Notes under the pieces: generated by a model
The model's database searches: none
The model's input: only the letters and a program-made list of their open reading frames with translations
Told to the model about the DNA's origin: nothing
Part shown: piece by piece, positions 10,599 through 21,772 of the stretch
Layout: every line of letters starts with the position of its first letter
How positions within the stretch are numbered: position 1 is the stretch's first letter
Position numbers and translations under genes: made by a program
Source: Symsagittifera roscoffensis
Lineage: Eukaryota; Xenacoelomorpha; Acoela; Convolutidae
Direction of reading: 5' to 3'
Assembly (NCBI RefSeq): GCF_963678635.1
Contig: NC_087069.1
Location: 24,852,303 to 24,916,302 of the forward strand
DNA length: 64,000 nucleotides

Positions 10599-12094
10599 TT
10601 AAGATACCGTAGCAGATGACTTCTCATTAGAGATACCAATAAACAGCCGAAACAAAAAAGATGAATCGATATTATGGGTCAGCTTTGCTCCTACATGTAT
10701 ATGTATTTGGGATTTTATTTGGATGTAGTGTGTCTGCTTTATTTTTTACGATACGCTGAAATAATTGTCGATATAGTTAGGAAAAAACAACCAACCCAGA
10801 AAATCCCCAGACGATTTTGAACGTAGTTGTTGAAAAAGAAATTGAAAGCCAGATGATGCCGTTAAAATGGGCATGGACATATCCGACTTGAAGTTGAGCA
10901 GATTTGAATTTTCTTTTTGAATTTCGTTTCATTAGCGCTAATCAAAACTGGCTTAAAAGAACTAGACCATTCTAAATGCTGAAAAAAAATAATCAAAGGG
11001 ATACACTCATAAAATTGACTTGTCTGTATTTTGAGATTGAAAGTGGATTATGTTTACAATTGTTAATAAGAAAATCCTAATTTTTGCTCTGTTTTTTTTC
11101 CGTACGCAGAAATGTTTAGTGGTTGAATTGCTCAATATTCCGTGGACATTTAATATAGGACCAAGTATTGCGTGAGCCAATTGCCTAATTTAGCTATAAA
11201 GCAATCAAATTTAGCTTTAAAGCAAGATATCTACGCGTATACTTTGAAGGTCTATGGTTTTCAGCGAAAGAAACCCAACTGCTTTGACTCAAGAACCTAA
11301 GTCACTTCTATATCCTGAAAATGTTTTCTGGGTCTTACTGAAGATCGTAGTATGAGTAGCTATATCGGCGGTTGCTCGAGGAACGTGTCTATGGGAAAAA
11401 CAAGCAATTGAAGCCTATAATTTCCAGCAGAGATCGAATAGTAATGATAGTATATCTTAGCTAAATCGTAATTGAAATCATCAGAAAATCCCCGTTTCTT
11501 ATACTAACGAGTGATCGAATAAGTAAATCGACTAAATAAAGCGATCGACTAAGGAAATCTATAGTTTTCGCGACCCCTTTTGCCGCATTTTTTTCTGGGA
11601 CTATTTTCAGCTACGTCCTTGAAGGCTAATTCTAGGACATCGAACAAAAAACCGAAATTGGCGCTAAAATACTAGGACTGTTTTGAAGTGTGCCTCTATT
11701 GTAGTGCCACCAGTGCACTCTGCCGAGTAGTATTGCAAAGAATAACATGATTTGAAAATTGAGTACGATAGTGCCTGTACAAGGATGCTGTCGCTGATCT
11801 GCTTGATGATTCTGTAGGTGCTGGATGACCTTTTGGTTCTGAGGTTGCTGATGCTGTTGATGTCGGGGTTCTTTATGATCCTACAATATCCGAACTACAC
11901 TGAGGGTGCCCATCTGTTCTGATTGTTGATTACACTAAAAGGTGCACATTCGGGTAGCATGATTTCTGAAAAAAGAAACTTGACCAGGCTCCTTTTTTTT
12001 CTTTTTCAGTTCCACTGTTTTTCCCTAAAGCTCCGTGAAGTTATAGAATAAAAATTTGCATAAATCCAACAGCTACAGCAATCGAATGTCTGCG
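10599..12094. other. Non-coding region
   Basis: No reading frame of interest. Nothing on either strand resembles a known gene, RNA or element. Confidence 0.5.
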
Positions 12095-12361
12095 TTACCT
12101 TGGTGTTGCTAAATTTCGTATAAGATCAATCTCCAATGTAGTTCCATCAACCATTTTTGAAACTAGTCTTTGCACTGTTCGATTTTTGTTTGCCAATTCT
12201 TTTCCTACAGTTTTGTCGAGAGTTTTGCTATTTACAAACTTTCCACCAGTATTTGTTGACATCAAAAAGCATTTCAAAAATTGTTGTGCCATACTTTTCT
12301 CGGTCATCGAGGTCGTTGGTTGGTTCGTATGTCGATTCGTAGGTGTCGGCTTGTGGGTCAA
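12095..12361 (-). CDS. Hypothetical 88-residue frame
   Basis: A minus-strand frame whose central part is protein-like (FVNSKTLDKTVGKELANKNR). Its first ~20 codons are read from the degenerate GTCGGTTCGTATGTCG repeat next door, so a real start would be the internal methionine near 12290. The opposite strand is open too. No family is recognised. Confidence 0.2.
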   Translation of the reverse strand: MTHKPTPTNRHTNQPTTSMTEKSMAQQFLKCFLMSTNTGGKFVNSKTLDKTVGKELANKNRTVQRLVSKMVDGTTLEIDLIRNLATPR

Positions 12362-12520
12362 GTCGTACGAGTCGGTTTGTGCGTCGGATTTTATGCCAGT
12401 AAGTTCGTCGGTCGGTTCATATGTAGTTTTGTGTCAATTCGTGTCGAATTGTTCGTCGGCTTCTACGTGTAGTCGTATGTTGATTCGTAAATCGGTTTGT
12501 ATTTTGGATTGGGTTTAACG
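12300..12520. repeat. Degenerate TTCGTAGGTCGG-type simple repeat
   Basis: Phrases such as GGTTCGTATGTCGATTCGTA, GGTCAAGTCGTACGAGTCGG and GTCGGTTCATATG recur with a loose 12-20-base rhythm. The ORFs running through it on both strands are a by-product. Confidence 0.65.
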
Positions 12521-13259
12521 GATTTGGATTTGATCAAAATTATATTCAGTGGCCTGAATTCAAGAGTTTCAGTAATAAATGAATAAGCTTTTCAGACTGA
12601 ACTCGGAACAATTGAACTATTTAATGAAATTAGAAGAATTGCAAACTGAATTCCAAAAAACTGCAGTGATGAAGGAATGTAGATGATAATTTTCAAGGTA
12701 TTAATTTGCTTGTCCGAAAAACTGATTGTGTATAAAACGTGGTGCAATTTTGAAGACATAACCTAATTCGGTCAAAGTTGGGTTATGCTTCATAGCCAGC
12801 GGATATAATCGCTAGCCAACTAGGGTATTAATTGTTTTGATATTTTTTAAGCCATCAACAAAAAGAGTAATTTGCTGATAACCTATTGCTAATTAATTGA
12901 GTTTTAATTGTTAGATTTCATAATCCGTTCTTATCATACGCTCCTAAAATGATTAAAAATGTTAATCGGAGGAGATCAATTTTTTATAAATACCCAGTAT
13001 AACTGTCTAGTAACTACTCTAGGTGAATAATTACAGAGATCAGAGGATTGGGCGGCGAAAACATGGAAAGATGTGCGTATTTTTTGCTGATACATTCCCA
13101 ACAATTTAGGGCCTCTAAAAAATTTGGGTAAATTTATCTTGGATATGACCGTATTATATGAAAAGAAGTTTGGAGAAAGTATATTTGCATGTATTCATGT
13201 ACATAGTGTTTTTTCACCACACACGAATTAAAAGGCGATATTTTGTTATAAACTATCCT
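12521..13259. other. Non-coding stretch
   Basis: AT-rich, no gene or repeat identified. Confidence 0.5.
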
Positions 13260-13675
13260 CCCATCCACAAAATCTTAAATACCGACAATTTATTACAGAA
13301 ATCAAATCAAATGATCGTTTCTGACTTAGATATGTAATGACGTTGTTTAGTTTTTGCCCATCACAAATACTGAGCTAGTTCGTTACAGTTTTGCAAAAAT
13401 CTCAAATACTGACAATAGTTTGTGTTGCAATTCAAATCGATCTCAAATACTGATCATTTGGCTTCAATTACAGTGTAAAAATTGATTCAATGAGAAAATG
13501 TCAAGTTACTGACTGACAACTTGAGACGAACTTGGAACACACTAATTTAAATATATATGGGCGAAATTTCAAATACTGGCAATAGTTTGTTGCAGTTCTG
13601 TAAAATTCCAAACACTGACAATCCTTAGTTTGTTGCAGGTCATCAAAATCACAAATACTGGAAATAGCTAATACA
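13260..13675. repeat. Degenerate AAATACTGACAATAGTTTGTTGCAG tandem repeat
   Basis: At least seven variants of CAAATACTGACAATAGTTTG occur (near 13279, 13365, 13405, 13443, 13567, 13610 and 13652). Most are followed by a TTGCAGTT-like phrase, at irregular intervals of about 40-120 bases. This is an old, interrupted minisatellite. Confidence 0.65.
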
Positions 13676-14957
13676 TATGGTGATCAACCGTAGAAACCCA
13701 CCAAAAACGATATAGAGCGGATAAAAACCGGTGATCTTGTTAATTATTTCCTCCTAATTGCAAAAGGGGGAAAAGATTTAACAGGTACAAAACTCGTAAA
13801 TGCTTAACCGTTCAACTTTTTCTTATAGAGGGGGGGAGGGGTGATATTTGTTACATGGTAACATAAAATGGGAAATATTTAACAAGATCCCAAACTGGTT
13901 TTTTAGAAATATTTAATATCGTTTTTCAGATAAAATTTGATTCTAAAATTTTTTTAATGTCTGTTCTAAATAAATAGTTAGTGAAACGAAAGGTCCAAAA
14001 TAGGGCTCACGGTAGGTCACTTAAGGGAATTGATTACAGTTGTCATTTATTACAGTATACTTTTTACATTAGCTTCAGATTTGATTTGATAAATCCGATT
14101 TGACTGGCATCGAGTGCAAAAGTAAGTTATCATTATTCGAAATCATGTTTTTCAAGTGTCATTTTTATACAGTTTTCTGAAGATTTCAAATGCGGCAGTT
14201 TTAAAATTCGAAAGTCTGATAGTTTTCTCAGGCCAACTAGTGTTAGGGAGGGTTTTTTGGGCCTTATTCGCACCTCAGATGGTTACCTGCAAGTGTCCCT
14301 GTCTCATTGCTCCTCCGATGGCTGTGCTTTAGCTATAGACTACTTTTATTTGTGCTTTACTTTCATTTATCCAAATCACGTTTATCCAAATCTGTTGATG
14401 GGTCTGCTGGTCTTGAGGTAAAAATTCTGGTTACAAAACCATGAATCGGTTGATCAAAACCTCGCCAATGCAACCTTTTTTTTAACACCTAACGAAATAA
14501 ACTTGTGCGAAAGTTATCGCGGCCTAAAAGAATTTTTCTGTTAAAATTTAAATCATAATAAGACTTAAAGCTTGCGTTTCACAACAAATTCCACAATTTT
14601 GCCTGGCAGGTACCAGTTTTACAAACTAAAGAGGATGATTCACAAATATGATGCGGCAAGGTTCCAAAATCTGAACTGGATTCCAAAGACAGTTCTTAGA
14701 ATTTGCGGATTCCGCTAATCTTCATTTGTTCTTTTTGTTTTTCATCCCACCTCACATTTAAACCAAATTGTAAAAAAATGTTTTTGTAAGAAGAACTAAC
14801 GATGTCAGAGTGTAGTTAGTCGGCATACCAATTTTTGTAACAATCCAATCAAGTAAAAACCTTAATAAGAAAGTTTTGCTGGGCTGGTAGGAAAAAGAAA
14901 TCATTTTTTCAACTTTTTTTGATCCTTGACTGATTTGTTTTTTCTTTTCATTTCAGA
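13676..14957. other. Non-coding stretch
   Basis: No supported gene. A GGGGGGGAGGGG purine run lies near 13830. The region immediately before 14957 (TTTTTTCTTTTCATTTCAG) is a strong pyrimidine tract and splice-acceptor candidate. Confidence 0.5.
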
Positions 14958-15281
14958 ATGCGACCCACAATTTTCACAAAAAGCAACACATTCCGCTATT
15001 TTGCTGAAAAGCGATGCGAGAAGAGGGAGGCGAAACTTAAAAGGATGACTTGCATGCTCTGTTGCACGGAGCGCTTCAGCTACTGCGACAAAACTACAGA
15101 GAGTGTGATGTCGCCTGTATGCTGGGAGAGGATAAGGGCCAATCGAAGATCTAGGCTCGAACAAAAGCTACTCTCTCCCAATAGAAAAAACTATAAGGTT
15201 TGCCGATCACCATTCAAAGCGAAGCAGAGCAGTCCAAATTTGATCTGCGAGGATAAAATCGGCAATGATCAGAGTGAATGA
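14958..15281 (+). CDS. Possible exon of a cysteine-rich basic protein
   Basis: The frame begins directly after a textbook acceptor (long T/C tract plus TTTCAG ending at 14956). It reads 107 codons to a TGA, with clustered cysteines (RMTCMLCCTERFSYC, then SPVCWERI), and is very rich in Lys/Arg. The Cys spacing is not that of a known finger I can name. Composition is less AT-rich than the flanks. The minus strand is also open over 14901-15164. If real, this would be a 3' terminal exon of a plus-strand gene whose earlier exons I cannot find. It could also be non-coding. Confidence 0.3.
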   Translation: MRPTIFTKSNTFRYFAEKRCEKREAKLKRMTCMLCCTERFSYCDKTTESVMSPVCWERIRANRRSRLEQKLLSPNRKNYKVCRSPFKAKQSSPNLICEDKIGNDQSE

Positions 15282-15392
15282 AAATGTGTTCTTTTTAAAT
15301 AAGATAAAAACCCGTCGATACAAACCCATCGATCAAAATTAACGTATTTTACTCGTTTTGGAACTGATTTAGCGCTAAGCCAATTATTTCAG

Positions 15393-15706
15393 TCCATGTC
15401 CGTGCAATTAGACATTATCACGACAACGACGACGAGGCAGACGACGAGATCGACTGCTATAAAAAAAAGACGACCAAGACCTGGAACAAACATGAGCCGT
15501 GTAGAAATGAGCATAATGCGACTCCAAGCGGTGCAAGCAGGAACCAAACGAGTCGGACGCGACAGCCTGATGCATGCAGAAACCAAACAAGCCGGATGCC
15601 ATGACCTGGTGCAAGCAGGAATCAAACGATGACGAGCAGCACAAAAAAATGAAAAAAAAGTTGCAAAAAGGAGCAGGAGGAGGAATCCGCAATTACCATT
15701 TCAATT
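15393..15706 (+). CDS. Possible exon with Asp-rich and 13-residue repeats
   Basis: Bounded on the left by TTATTTCAG (acceptor, AG at 15391-15392) and on the right by GTAAGT (15707-15712), so it has the outline of a 314-base internal exon. No phase is open across the whole length. One phase gives an Asp/Glu-rich peptide (YHDNDDEADDEID) until ~15600. Another is open from the acceptor to 15632 and carries the 39-base repeat in frame. It is GC-richer than its surroundings. It may be a non-coding or decayed exon. Confidence 0.3.
15531..15632 (+). repeat. 39-bp tandem repeat, 2.6 copies, in frame
   Basis: GTGCAAGCAGGAACCAAACG (15531), ATGCATGCAGAAACCAAACA (15570) and GTGCAAGCAGGAATCAAACG (15609) start units exactly 39 bases apart. 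In the plus phase they encode 13-residue units (VQAGTKRVGRDSL, MHAETKQAGCHDL, VQAGIKR). The unit length is a multiple of three and the copies diverge without indels. Confidence 0.8.
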
Positions 15707-15789
15707 GTAAGTGACAAAGACGCCACAATTAAGTGCAAACGTACCTGGAGCAGTACCAGAAGTGACAAGCACTAACAAAGAACATAACT

Positions 15790-16126
15790 CGGTACTCACC
15801 CATCGGTGTGCCACCCATCGGTGTGCAACCTGGCAAGTTACCCGTCGGTGTGCCACCTACGCCAAAAAGAATGGTGCCACTTCCCGGGGAGCCGAATGGA
15901 ACATGTCTGAGACCAGATGTACTTCCTCTGCTACCAAAGTTCATCGCTAGCGCCGTCGTGGGAAAACAGCGCCACCGAGCTCGGCGATAGTCAGTCAGCA
16001 ATCTACCAGGCCGAGCCCGAGGTCGAGGCCGAAGAACCGCTGACACATCGCAACTTGATGTCAGGCCCTCGTCCTAAAGATAAAAGTCTCAAAACTAAAA
16101 CAAAATTAATAAATTTTTTTTTCTAG
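15790..16126 (+). CDS. Possible exon, Pro/Gly/Val-rich then acidic
   Basis: A GC-richer stretch. One phase reads a short-repeat peptide (PIGVPPIGVQPGKLPVGVPP) and stays open to 15990. A second phase (15917-16126) gives an acidic segment (YQAEPEVEAEEP) and a basic end. The two may be exonic pieces of the same gene as 15393-15706, joined by splicing or separated by a frameshift. The GGTGTGCCACCCATC units (15804, 15816, 15849) are short internal repeats. Not recognised. Confidence 0.25.
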
Positions 16127-16560
16127 TGCAAACGTCAGTCAGATCCCTCTATACCTCAGTACAGTCTGCTGTATCAGTACGAGTCACACAGTTCAGGAAT
16201 CAGTCATATGTGGTTCAAAATCTCAGAATCTCAAACTAGTTTTACCAAATTATTTTATGACTAGGTGTTTATTAGAAAGTTGTTTGTGCAAAGGTCAGTC
16301 AGCTCCCTCTCTAACTCAATACAGTTTTTTTACTGGTACGAGTCACACATTTCAGTCATCAGTCATCTAGGTTCGAAGTCTCAGAATCTCATACTAGTAC
16401 TACTTAATTATTTTAGGACTAACTTATTAGAAAACTGTTTTTTGTTGTGCAATTGTCAGTCACTCCTCTATCTGAGTAGAGTCATCTATCCTTCAATCAG
16501 TCATCTTACCTGGTTTTTTCTCTTAGTGTTTCTTCTCAGAATCTGTCTCATTTCTTCTCA
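16126..16560. repeat. 160-bp tandem repeat, about 2.7 copies
   Basis: GTGCAAACGTCAGTCAGATC (16126), GTGCAAAGGTCAGTCAGCTC (16286) and GTGCAATTGTCAGTCACTCC (16447) start successive units, 160 and 161 bases apart. Further shared phrases follow in order: a GTACGAGTCACACA phrase, TCAGTCATC, TCTCAGAATCTCA and ACTAG. The third unit is the most diverged and incomplete. The 138-codon frame through this array is a repeat artefact. Confidence 0.9.
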
Positions 16561-18911
16561 GGATTCGTCTAAATCTCTTCAAGGAATTACAACTGTTTTA
16601 TTAGCTGAGTTCTCGTGCCAAAAATTTATTAGTGCCTTAATCAATTTTCTTCCTGCTGTGGCTTTTCTCGCGCCAAAATAGAATAATCGATTTTCCTGCC
16701 TAAAATCCTGCATTGTTCTTTTTGCTCCATTTGTGACAATTGAGCAGAGATTTGATTATGTGAATTGCTGGATAGCTAGTATCCAAGTGGAAGTAAGACT
16801 CTCAAATGTTTTTTTTTTATTTGAGAAAATTGGCTCTAAGTAAACCTTATTATTATTGTTTATCGGATCCACACTTGTCTGTAATCATGCGCTCAAATAT
16901 CTAAATCACTTCAAGGGTGAGAACTTCCCTTCTACGGTTTATTTTTTTTTCACACTGTCTCTTCGGCTGAGCTCTTCTAGTGGTAATAACACCATAACTT
17001 TACTAATCATTGTCATTAGTTTTCGGATGCTTTGTTGAGTGCAATGCCGCTTTATAATATCACCGGATTCAGATAATGAGATAACATTGAATGTTTCAAC
17101 GGAAGGTGACGATACCCTAACTGTCACTATTATTCCTACACTGTCCAGGTTCAGTTGTATTCTTACTAGTTTCCAAAGAGAATTCTGTCTTTTTTACTGA
17201 CAATTTCAGATGGTAATTTGGTCATACGAAGCAAACAACCATCTTTTTGAAATTTTACAAGAAAATGCTGTTCACAATTTCGATAATATTAACATCGACA
17301 CAATGTTTTGCAAAAAAGATTCTAATTTTATACCTTGTAGGGTAGAGCTGTCTTTCAGCCATCTTTCAATTCGAAATAATGGGATCCTTTTTTGATACAA
17401 AATTCGCTACGGTAACCAAATGAGTTTTTGATGAAAGAGTTGGCATTTAGATTCAGCAATTTAGTTCACGCTTCATTATGTCAGTATCATTTGTACAAAT
17501 TTGTTCTGTTACTTCAAAAGTAGCTCACCTTAGATGCAGAGAGTACCAAAATCCAATTTAGCAAGTCGTCGAGAACACCAGAAGTGCTTACAATCATTTC
17601 AACCACAAGGTTTCCACTTAAATTGAGATAATGCTTGGGAGTTGGGTTCAAGCAGTGTCTGAGAGAACTATTCGCTTCTGTTATTCTTCGCACTCTTCAA
17701 CTGACGAAATAAATGATATTGTTTCGAGTCTCTGTTCGAAAGATTTACAACCTTCGTTTGTCGGGATAAAGATACTTTGCTTGAGTCTGTGAAAGCTTTC
17801 CTTTCTAAGATAATTAATGTCAGAACCAAAACACGTCTATTTAATTAAGAGAGCTAAGCTCAAACTTTATCGGGAGAACATTTTAACAAACACACCAGAA
17901 TTTGAATGCCAGCAGTATGCAGATTATTAAATAGAGCCCTTGAAATAAGGAAGGTTGAAAGTGGAAGTTTCGAGGGAAGGGATTCAGTAACTAATGAAAA
18001 CGAAACAGTCGAGGAAACAGAAGAAAATAGAACCGAAAAATCTCAAAATTGCTCAAAAAATTTTAAAATAATGATACTATTTTTTACCATGTTTTGATCA
18101 AATTGCGGATGGAAATCTCACCATTCTTTTTTTTTCATCGGGTGATCCTCGGTTGATCGATACAGATTTGACATCCGCACTTATTTAGTTAACCGATGCT
18201 TAAGATTCCAACCAAGGTTAAACCTTGTTTGTCGCTTTCGCTGACACTAGATAAGTCTTTGCTTTCCAATTGCGCGTTGCCATAAACAATATTTCCACCC
18301 CTAGCTTTTAAGGTTCATATGCAAGTTCAGTAACAAAGAAAATTGCGGAGTCCACTTACAATTTGCGGAATCCGCTTCTTTTGCGGATTCTACTTATTTT
18401 TTTCGAAATCCACTTACAGTTGCGAAATCCAGAACAACTAGCTATAATTGCTTGGTGCGGAAGCTGCAACAAAACAAATGTGCCAATAAAATTTACGTTA
18501 CAGGTATTTGTACGCGAAATCCACTGAAATTTTGTTAGTGGACTCCACTTGAAATTTGGAATATATTTAAGTACTTGTTCCTGGAATCCAGGAACATGCA
18601 GGCACAAAGTTGATTGCCTATCCAGTGCACAGTTTAGCCTCGTAATGTGAATAACAATTTATTTGTTCAAAAGGCCACAATGACTATAAAATTCGAGCTA
18701 AAAGTTTTTGAGACAAAAAACATCATACCACTGCATCAAACTTTACGCATCACATTTTTAAAATAACAACAGTACATTATGGACTGTAATTTCATTTCAG
18801 GCTTGAAGTTATCAAACACTATTTGCCAATGATGATTTTTTGATGGAGAAATGAATTATCTTAAACAATAAAAATGCCGAAAATTTGTAACAAAAAAGTT
18901 GATTCATTTAC
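16561..18911. other. Non-coding or intronic region
   Basis: No supported gene. It lies downstream of the minus-strand B-box exon and may hold its later introns or exons. A CAATTTCAG acceptor-like site at ~17203-17211 precedes a 61-codon plus frame, with no further support. Phrases GCGGA(A/G)TCCACTTAC recur at 18345-18430. Confidence 0.4.
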
Positions 18912-19594
18912 CTTTTGAGACGTGTGGCGTGTTTGAAGACGTATTTGGTATCGTATTCATCGCTTCAGTTCTCATAGGCTCGCCAAGATTTTCACCAACT
19001 TTTGTCATAAAAATGTTTTCAAGTTTATCTTTAACCAGCTCCAACTGGCTCAGAAAATTGTTTGATTGTATTTGAAATTGCTCGGTTTGCGTTTTCAGCA
19101 CTGTATCGAACTTTCTGCAGTATTTGTTGTATTGATACGGTGTTTCAGCGTCTATGACTTTCTTTTGGAATGATTCCATACGGTCTAATTCTTTCTTTAA
19201 ATCATTCATATACTGAAGAAATCCAAGAAATTTTTTGCTTTCAGTTGCGAAGTTGTCAATTCTTTTCTTCAATTGCTTTTCCGGAATCAGTAGCAAGTGT
19301 AAATTTATTACCTGGTGCTCTTTGCCTTTAGTATGCTCTGATTTCCAACATTTCAAACAAATATCTTTATTACATTTCTTTCCTTTGCAGTGGTATTCTA
19401 GTTTTTTCTTAGGGTGTTTCGGACAATAACTAGAGAGGGGTGCAGATGATTCCTCGGCAGAAAATGCAGACATTGCCCAGCATCTATGGAACAAATCGGA
19501 GATAGACGAACACGAACAATTCAATTTCAATTTATCGTCAAGTTTTTCAACAAACAATGTAGTTAAGGCGTTGAAGAGAGGCAGTTTAATCCAC
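18912..19594 (-). CDS. Internal exon: B-box zinc finger plus coiled coil (TRIM-like)
   Basis: This is the clearest host coding sequence. The exon is framed by TTTATTTGTTTGTAG (acceptor, AG at 19595-19596) and AAAAG/GTAAATG (donor, 18911 downward), so it is 683 bases long. It is open throughout in one phase, apart from a stop reached only when reading into the intron. After ~50 residues with a CSCSS...HRCW segment comes a B-box type 2 finger: CPKH, eight residues, C, KGKKCNKDIC, LKC, then EH and EH as final zinc ligands. A lysine/glutamate-rich coiled coil of ~110 residues follows (LKKELDRMESFQKKVID, then QLELVKDKLENIF). B-box plus coiled coil is the core of TRIM proteins, many of which are ubiquitin ligases or signalling scaffolds. 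The RING, which would be in an upstream exon (higher coordinates), and the C-terminal domain are not found in the window. Without them, a RING-less B-box protein remains possible. Confidence 0.75.
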
Positions 19595-19985
19595 CTACAA
19601 ACAAATAAAATTAACACACTTTTGAAAAAAAAAGAAATGATTTAAGAATTAATGAATGTAAGACATTTGATTTTTTGGATAATCTTGTCAAGGTTCCCTA
19701 ACGAATAAGCTGTAGAACTATAGTAATTGAATTAACATTAATATCAAAAACTTAAACATATATTTTTTCTGATATTATGTTATATTTTCAAGTCCGTTAT
19801 TTCCAAAAAGAGTGCTCATAAAACCAATGATTCGTCAATTTCATCCCGAAACAAAAAAAAACAATTCACTTTCTTTATAAAACATTCCCATAAACAGCAA
19901 TTTATTCCTGTTTGTCTTATTAAATTGAAGTTTCTTAATTAGCTCTTCAAATCACTTTGCTCTTCAAATCAATCGAAATCACGCT
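19595..19985. other. Intron side of the B-box exon
   Basis: AT-rich sequence upstream of the minus-strand exon; no further exon seen. Confidence 0.4.
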
Positions 19986-19989
19986 TGAA

Positions 19990-21772
19990 AACAATTCATG
20001 TTGACCTTACAGCTAATCCCCCCACCAGGCCAAAAATGTGAAATTAGTTTAGCTAATTTACAGGAAAGTTAGGCTCCAGTTACAAACGAACCAGTTTTTT
20101 TTTCCAAACTCCGAGAGAGTAAAAATAATAAAGAATTGGGTTTGTTTTTGTATACACGAGCCGAAAGACAGACTTCAACTACCCAAAAAAAATTTACGGG
20201 GTTTCCAAATTGTAAACTATAACGAATGAATTCAAATTTACAGGTTAAATGTCAACCGTGCGTTTCCGTAATTCTAACTAGATATTTTGTGAATGGCCAA
20301 ATGGTCTCTATTATTTTTGAAATTTTTACGTCATGTTCTTACGTAATTTAAAAAAAATCGGATGTTTGACATAGCGGATGTTTGACCTTTCGGATGTTTG
20401 CGCCGGACCCGCCTAGGAACGCTATCAATTTTAACTCAAATTTTACCGCAATTTTTATTGCAGTTTGGTTTTGCAGATTTCTAGTAAAAGTAAACGATGA
20501 AGTGGAATTTACCTAATTTCAAACTTGCTAAAATACTGGCCGAAGTGTTTTCTAATATAAAAATTGGAAAACTATTGAAAAAATTGAAAATGAAATTTAG
20601 GTGTTTTATAACTCTTTTGATGGTCACTGCACAAACTGATCGATTACTTATAAAAGCACGTTTATTTTACCAAAACTTTATTTAGTCAAAAAGCCTGCTG
20701 CATAGAAAATGAAAAAATTGAGGTAGAATGGTCGTTTTAAATTCAGTCTGAAAGTATTCGTAAAGTAATATTGTTTGCACAAATTATTATGTGGTAGAAA
20801 AAGCTCTGATTGCTTCGCAGAATGATTCTCATATGGAAACATCTCATCAAAAGAGGTCAAAAATAAAAATAAAATCAGTGTTGAAATTAATGATGGATTT
20901 TTCACTATGTCAAACCTTAGATAAGCATAGTAGACCACAATTCATTTGATCGAAAAATACCTTCAGGTTTCAAAACTTGTTCCTCAGTTTTTTCAATACG
21001 ATATGTTTCATCCGTCAATTTATCAATCCTGGTTGACCTGCATACGCGAATATTTTGAAAAAAAGCTATTCATAAAATTTCATGCTATAAAACTTGTATG
21101 TACAGTTTTTCTTCGAAAACAGCTTTTTCTTTTACAACAATTAAAAAGTTTTAAAAAAATTGAATATGAGGTCGTTCATAGTTGATACCTAATAAAGGTA
21201 GTGGCAAATTGATTAAACATTTTCTTAAATACTTCAAGTTCTAAAATTTCGCACTGAATAGTTATGAGACCAGCATGTTTCTGCAAAAAAATCTGACAAA
21301 CTCAAAATTCAGAAAATTTTTTCAGTTCATTTTTTTAGCCACATTTCTCTGCACAAAAAAAAGGATTTCGGAAAAAACCAATTGAATGTACAATTCTAAT
21401 TTTTTGTCTATAACGTAGCTCAGACACAGCTCTTCCACTCAAGAAGAAACAGAAATTAGAACGTATGCTTTATGCGGAACCAGATATTTTTTTGCTGTTT
21501 TTATGTAGCAAGATTAATTTAAAGTCTCTCAAAAAACATGCCGCGAATATACAATTGCAAAAATCTTCGAATAAAAAGCAAAAAGCTTATCGGCCGTACA
21601 CAAAAATTGCCGTGAAACCATGCGTGGAATTCAATTACTGTACTTTTTGGAGAATATCCACATGTAGTTTATCAGTAGGATTCTTGCCCCTTAACGTGCT
21701 GATTCGCCAAACTAAATGCTATAATTAATTATTGCTTAAGAAGAAAATGCTATTCACACATTTTATTGAAAC
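19990..21772. repeat. Diverged tandem duplication, unit A
   Basis: Shares a collinear series of blocks with 21773-24710: TTTGTATACACGAGCCGAAA (20147/21923), CAAATTTACAGGTTAAAT (20234/22076), the AAACGATGAAGTGGAA block (20491/23390), ATATGAGGTCGTTCATAG (21164/23801), and the final ATGCTATTCACA block (21748/24672). Identity is about 80-90% by eye in the blocks. Insertions differ between units. Confidence 0.85.

Noticed and set aside
13260-13675. CRISPR-like alternation of repeats and spacers
   Set aside because: Eukaryotic context, repeats degenerate and spacers of uneven length; an old minisatellite.
16265-16681. 138-codon plus frame
   Set aside because: Runs through the 160-bp tandem repeat and has no protein-like features beyond hydrophobic T-rich codons.
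17640-17800. A short plus frame with SERTIRFCYSSHSSTDEIND, loosely like the end of cysteine-desulfurase-type enzymes
   Set aside because: Too short, without the cofactor-binding part or splice support; resemblance may be chance.
20497-20685. A 62-codon frame conserved as a 60-codon frame at 23396-23578, both preceded by TTTGCAG
   Set aside because: Differences between the copies are mostly amino-acid-changing (about seven against two silent), plus an indel, as in neutral drift after duplication. No domain.
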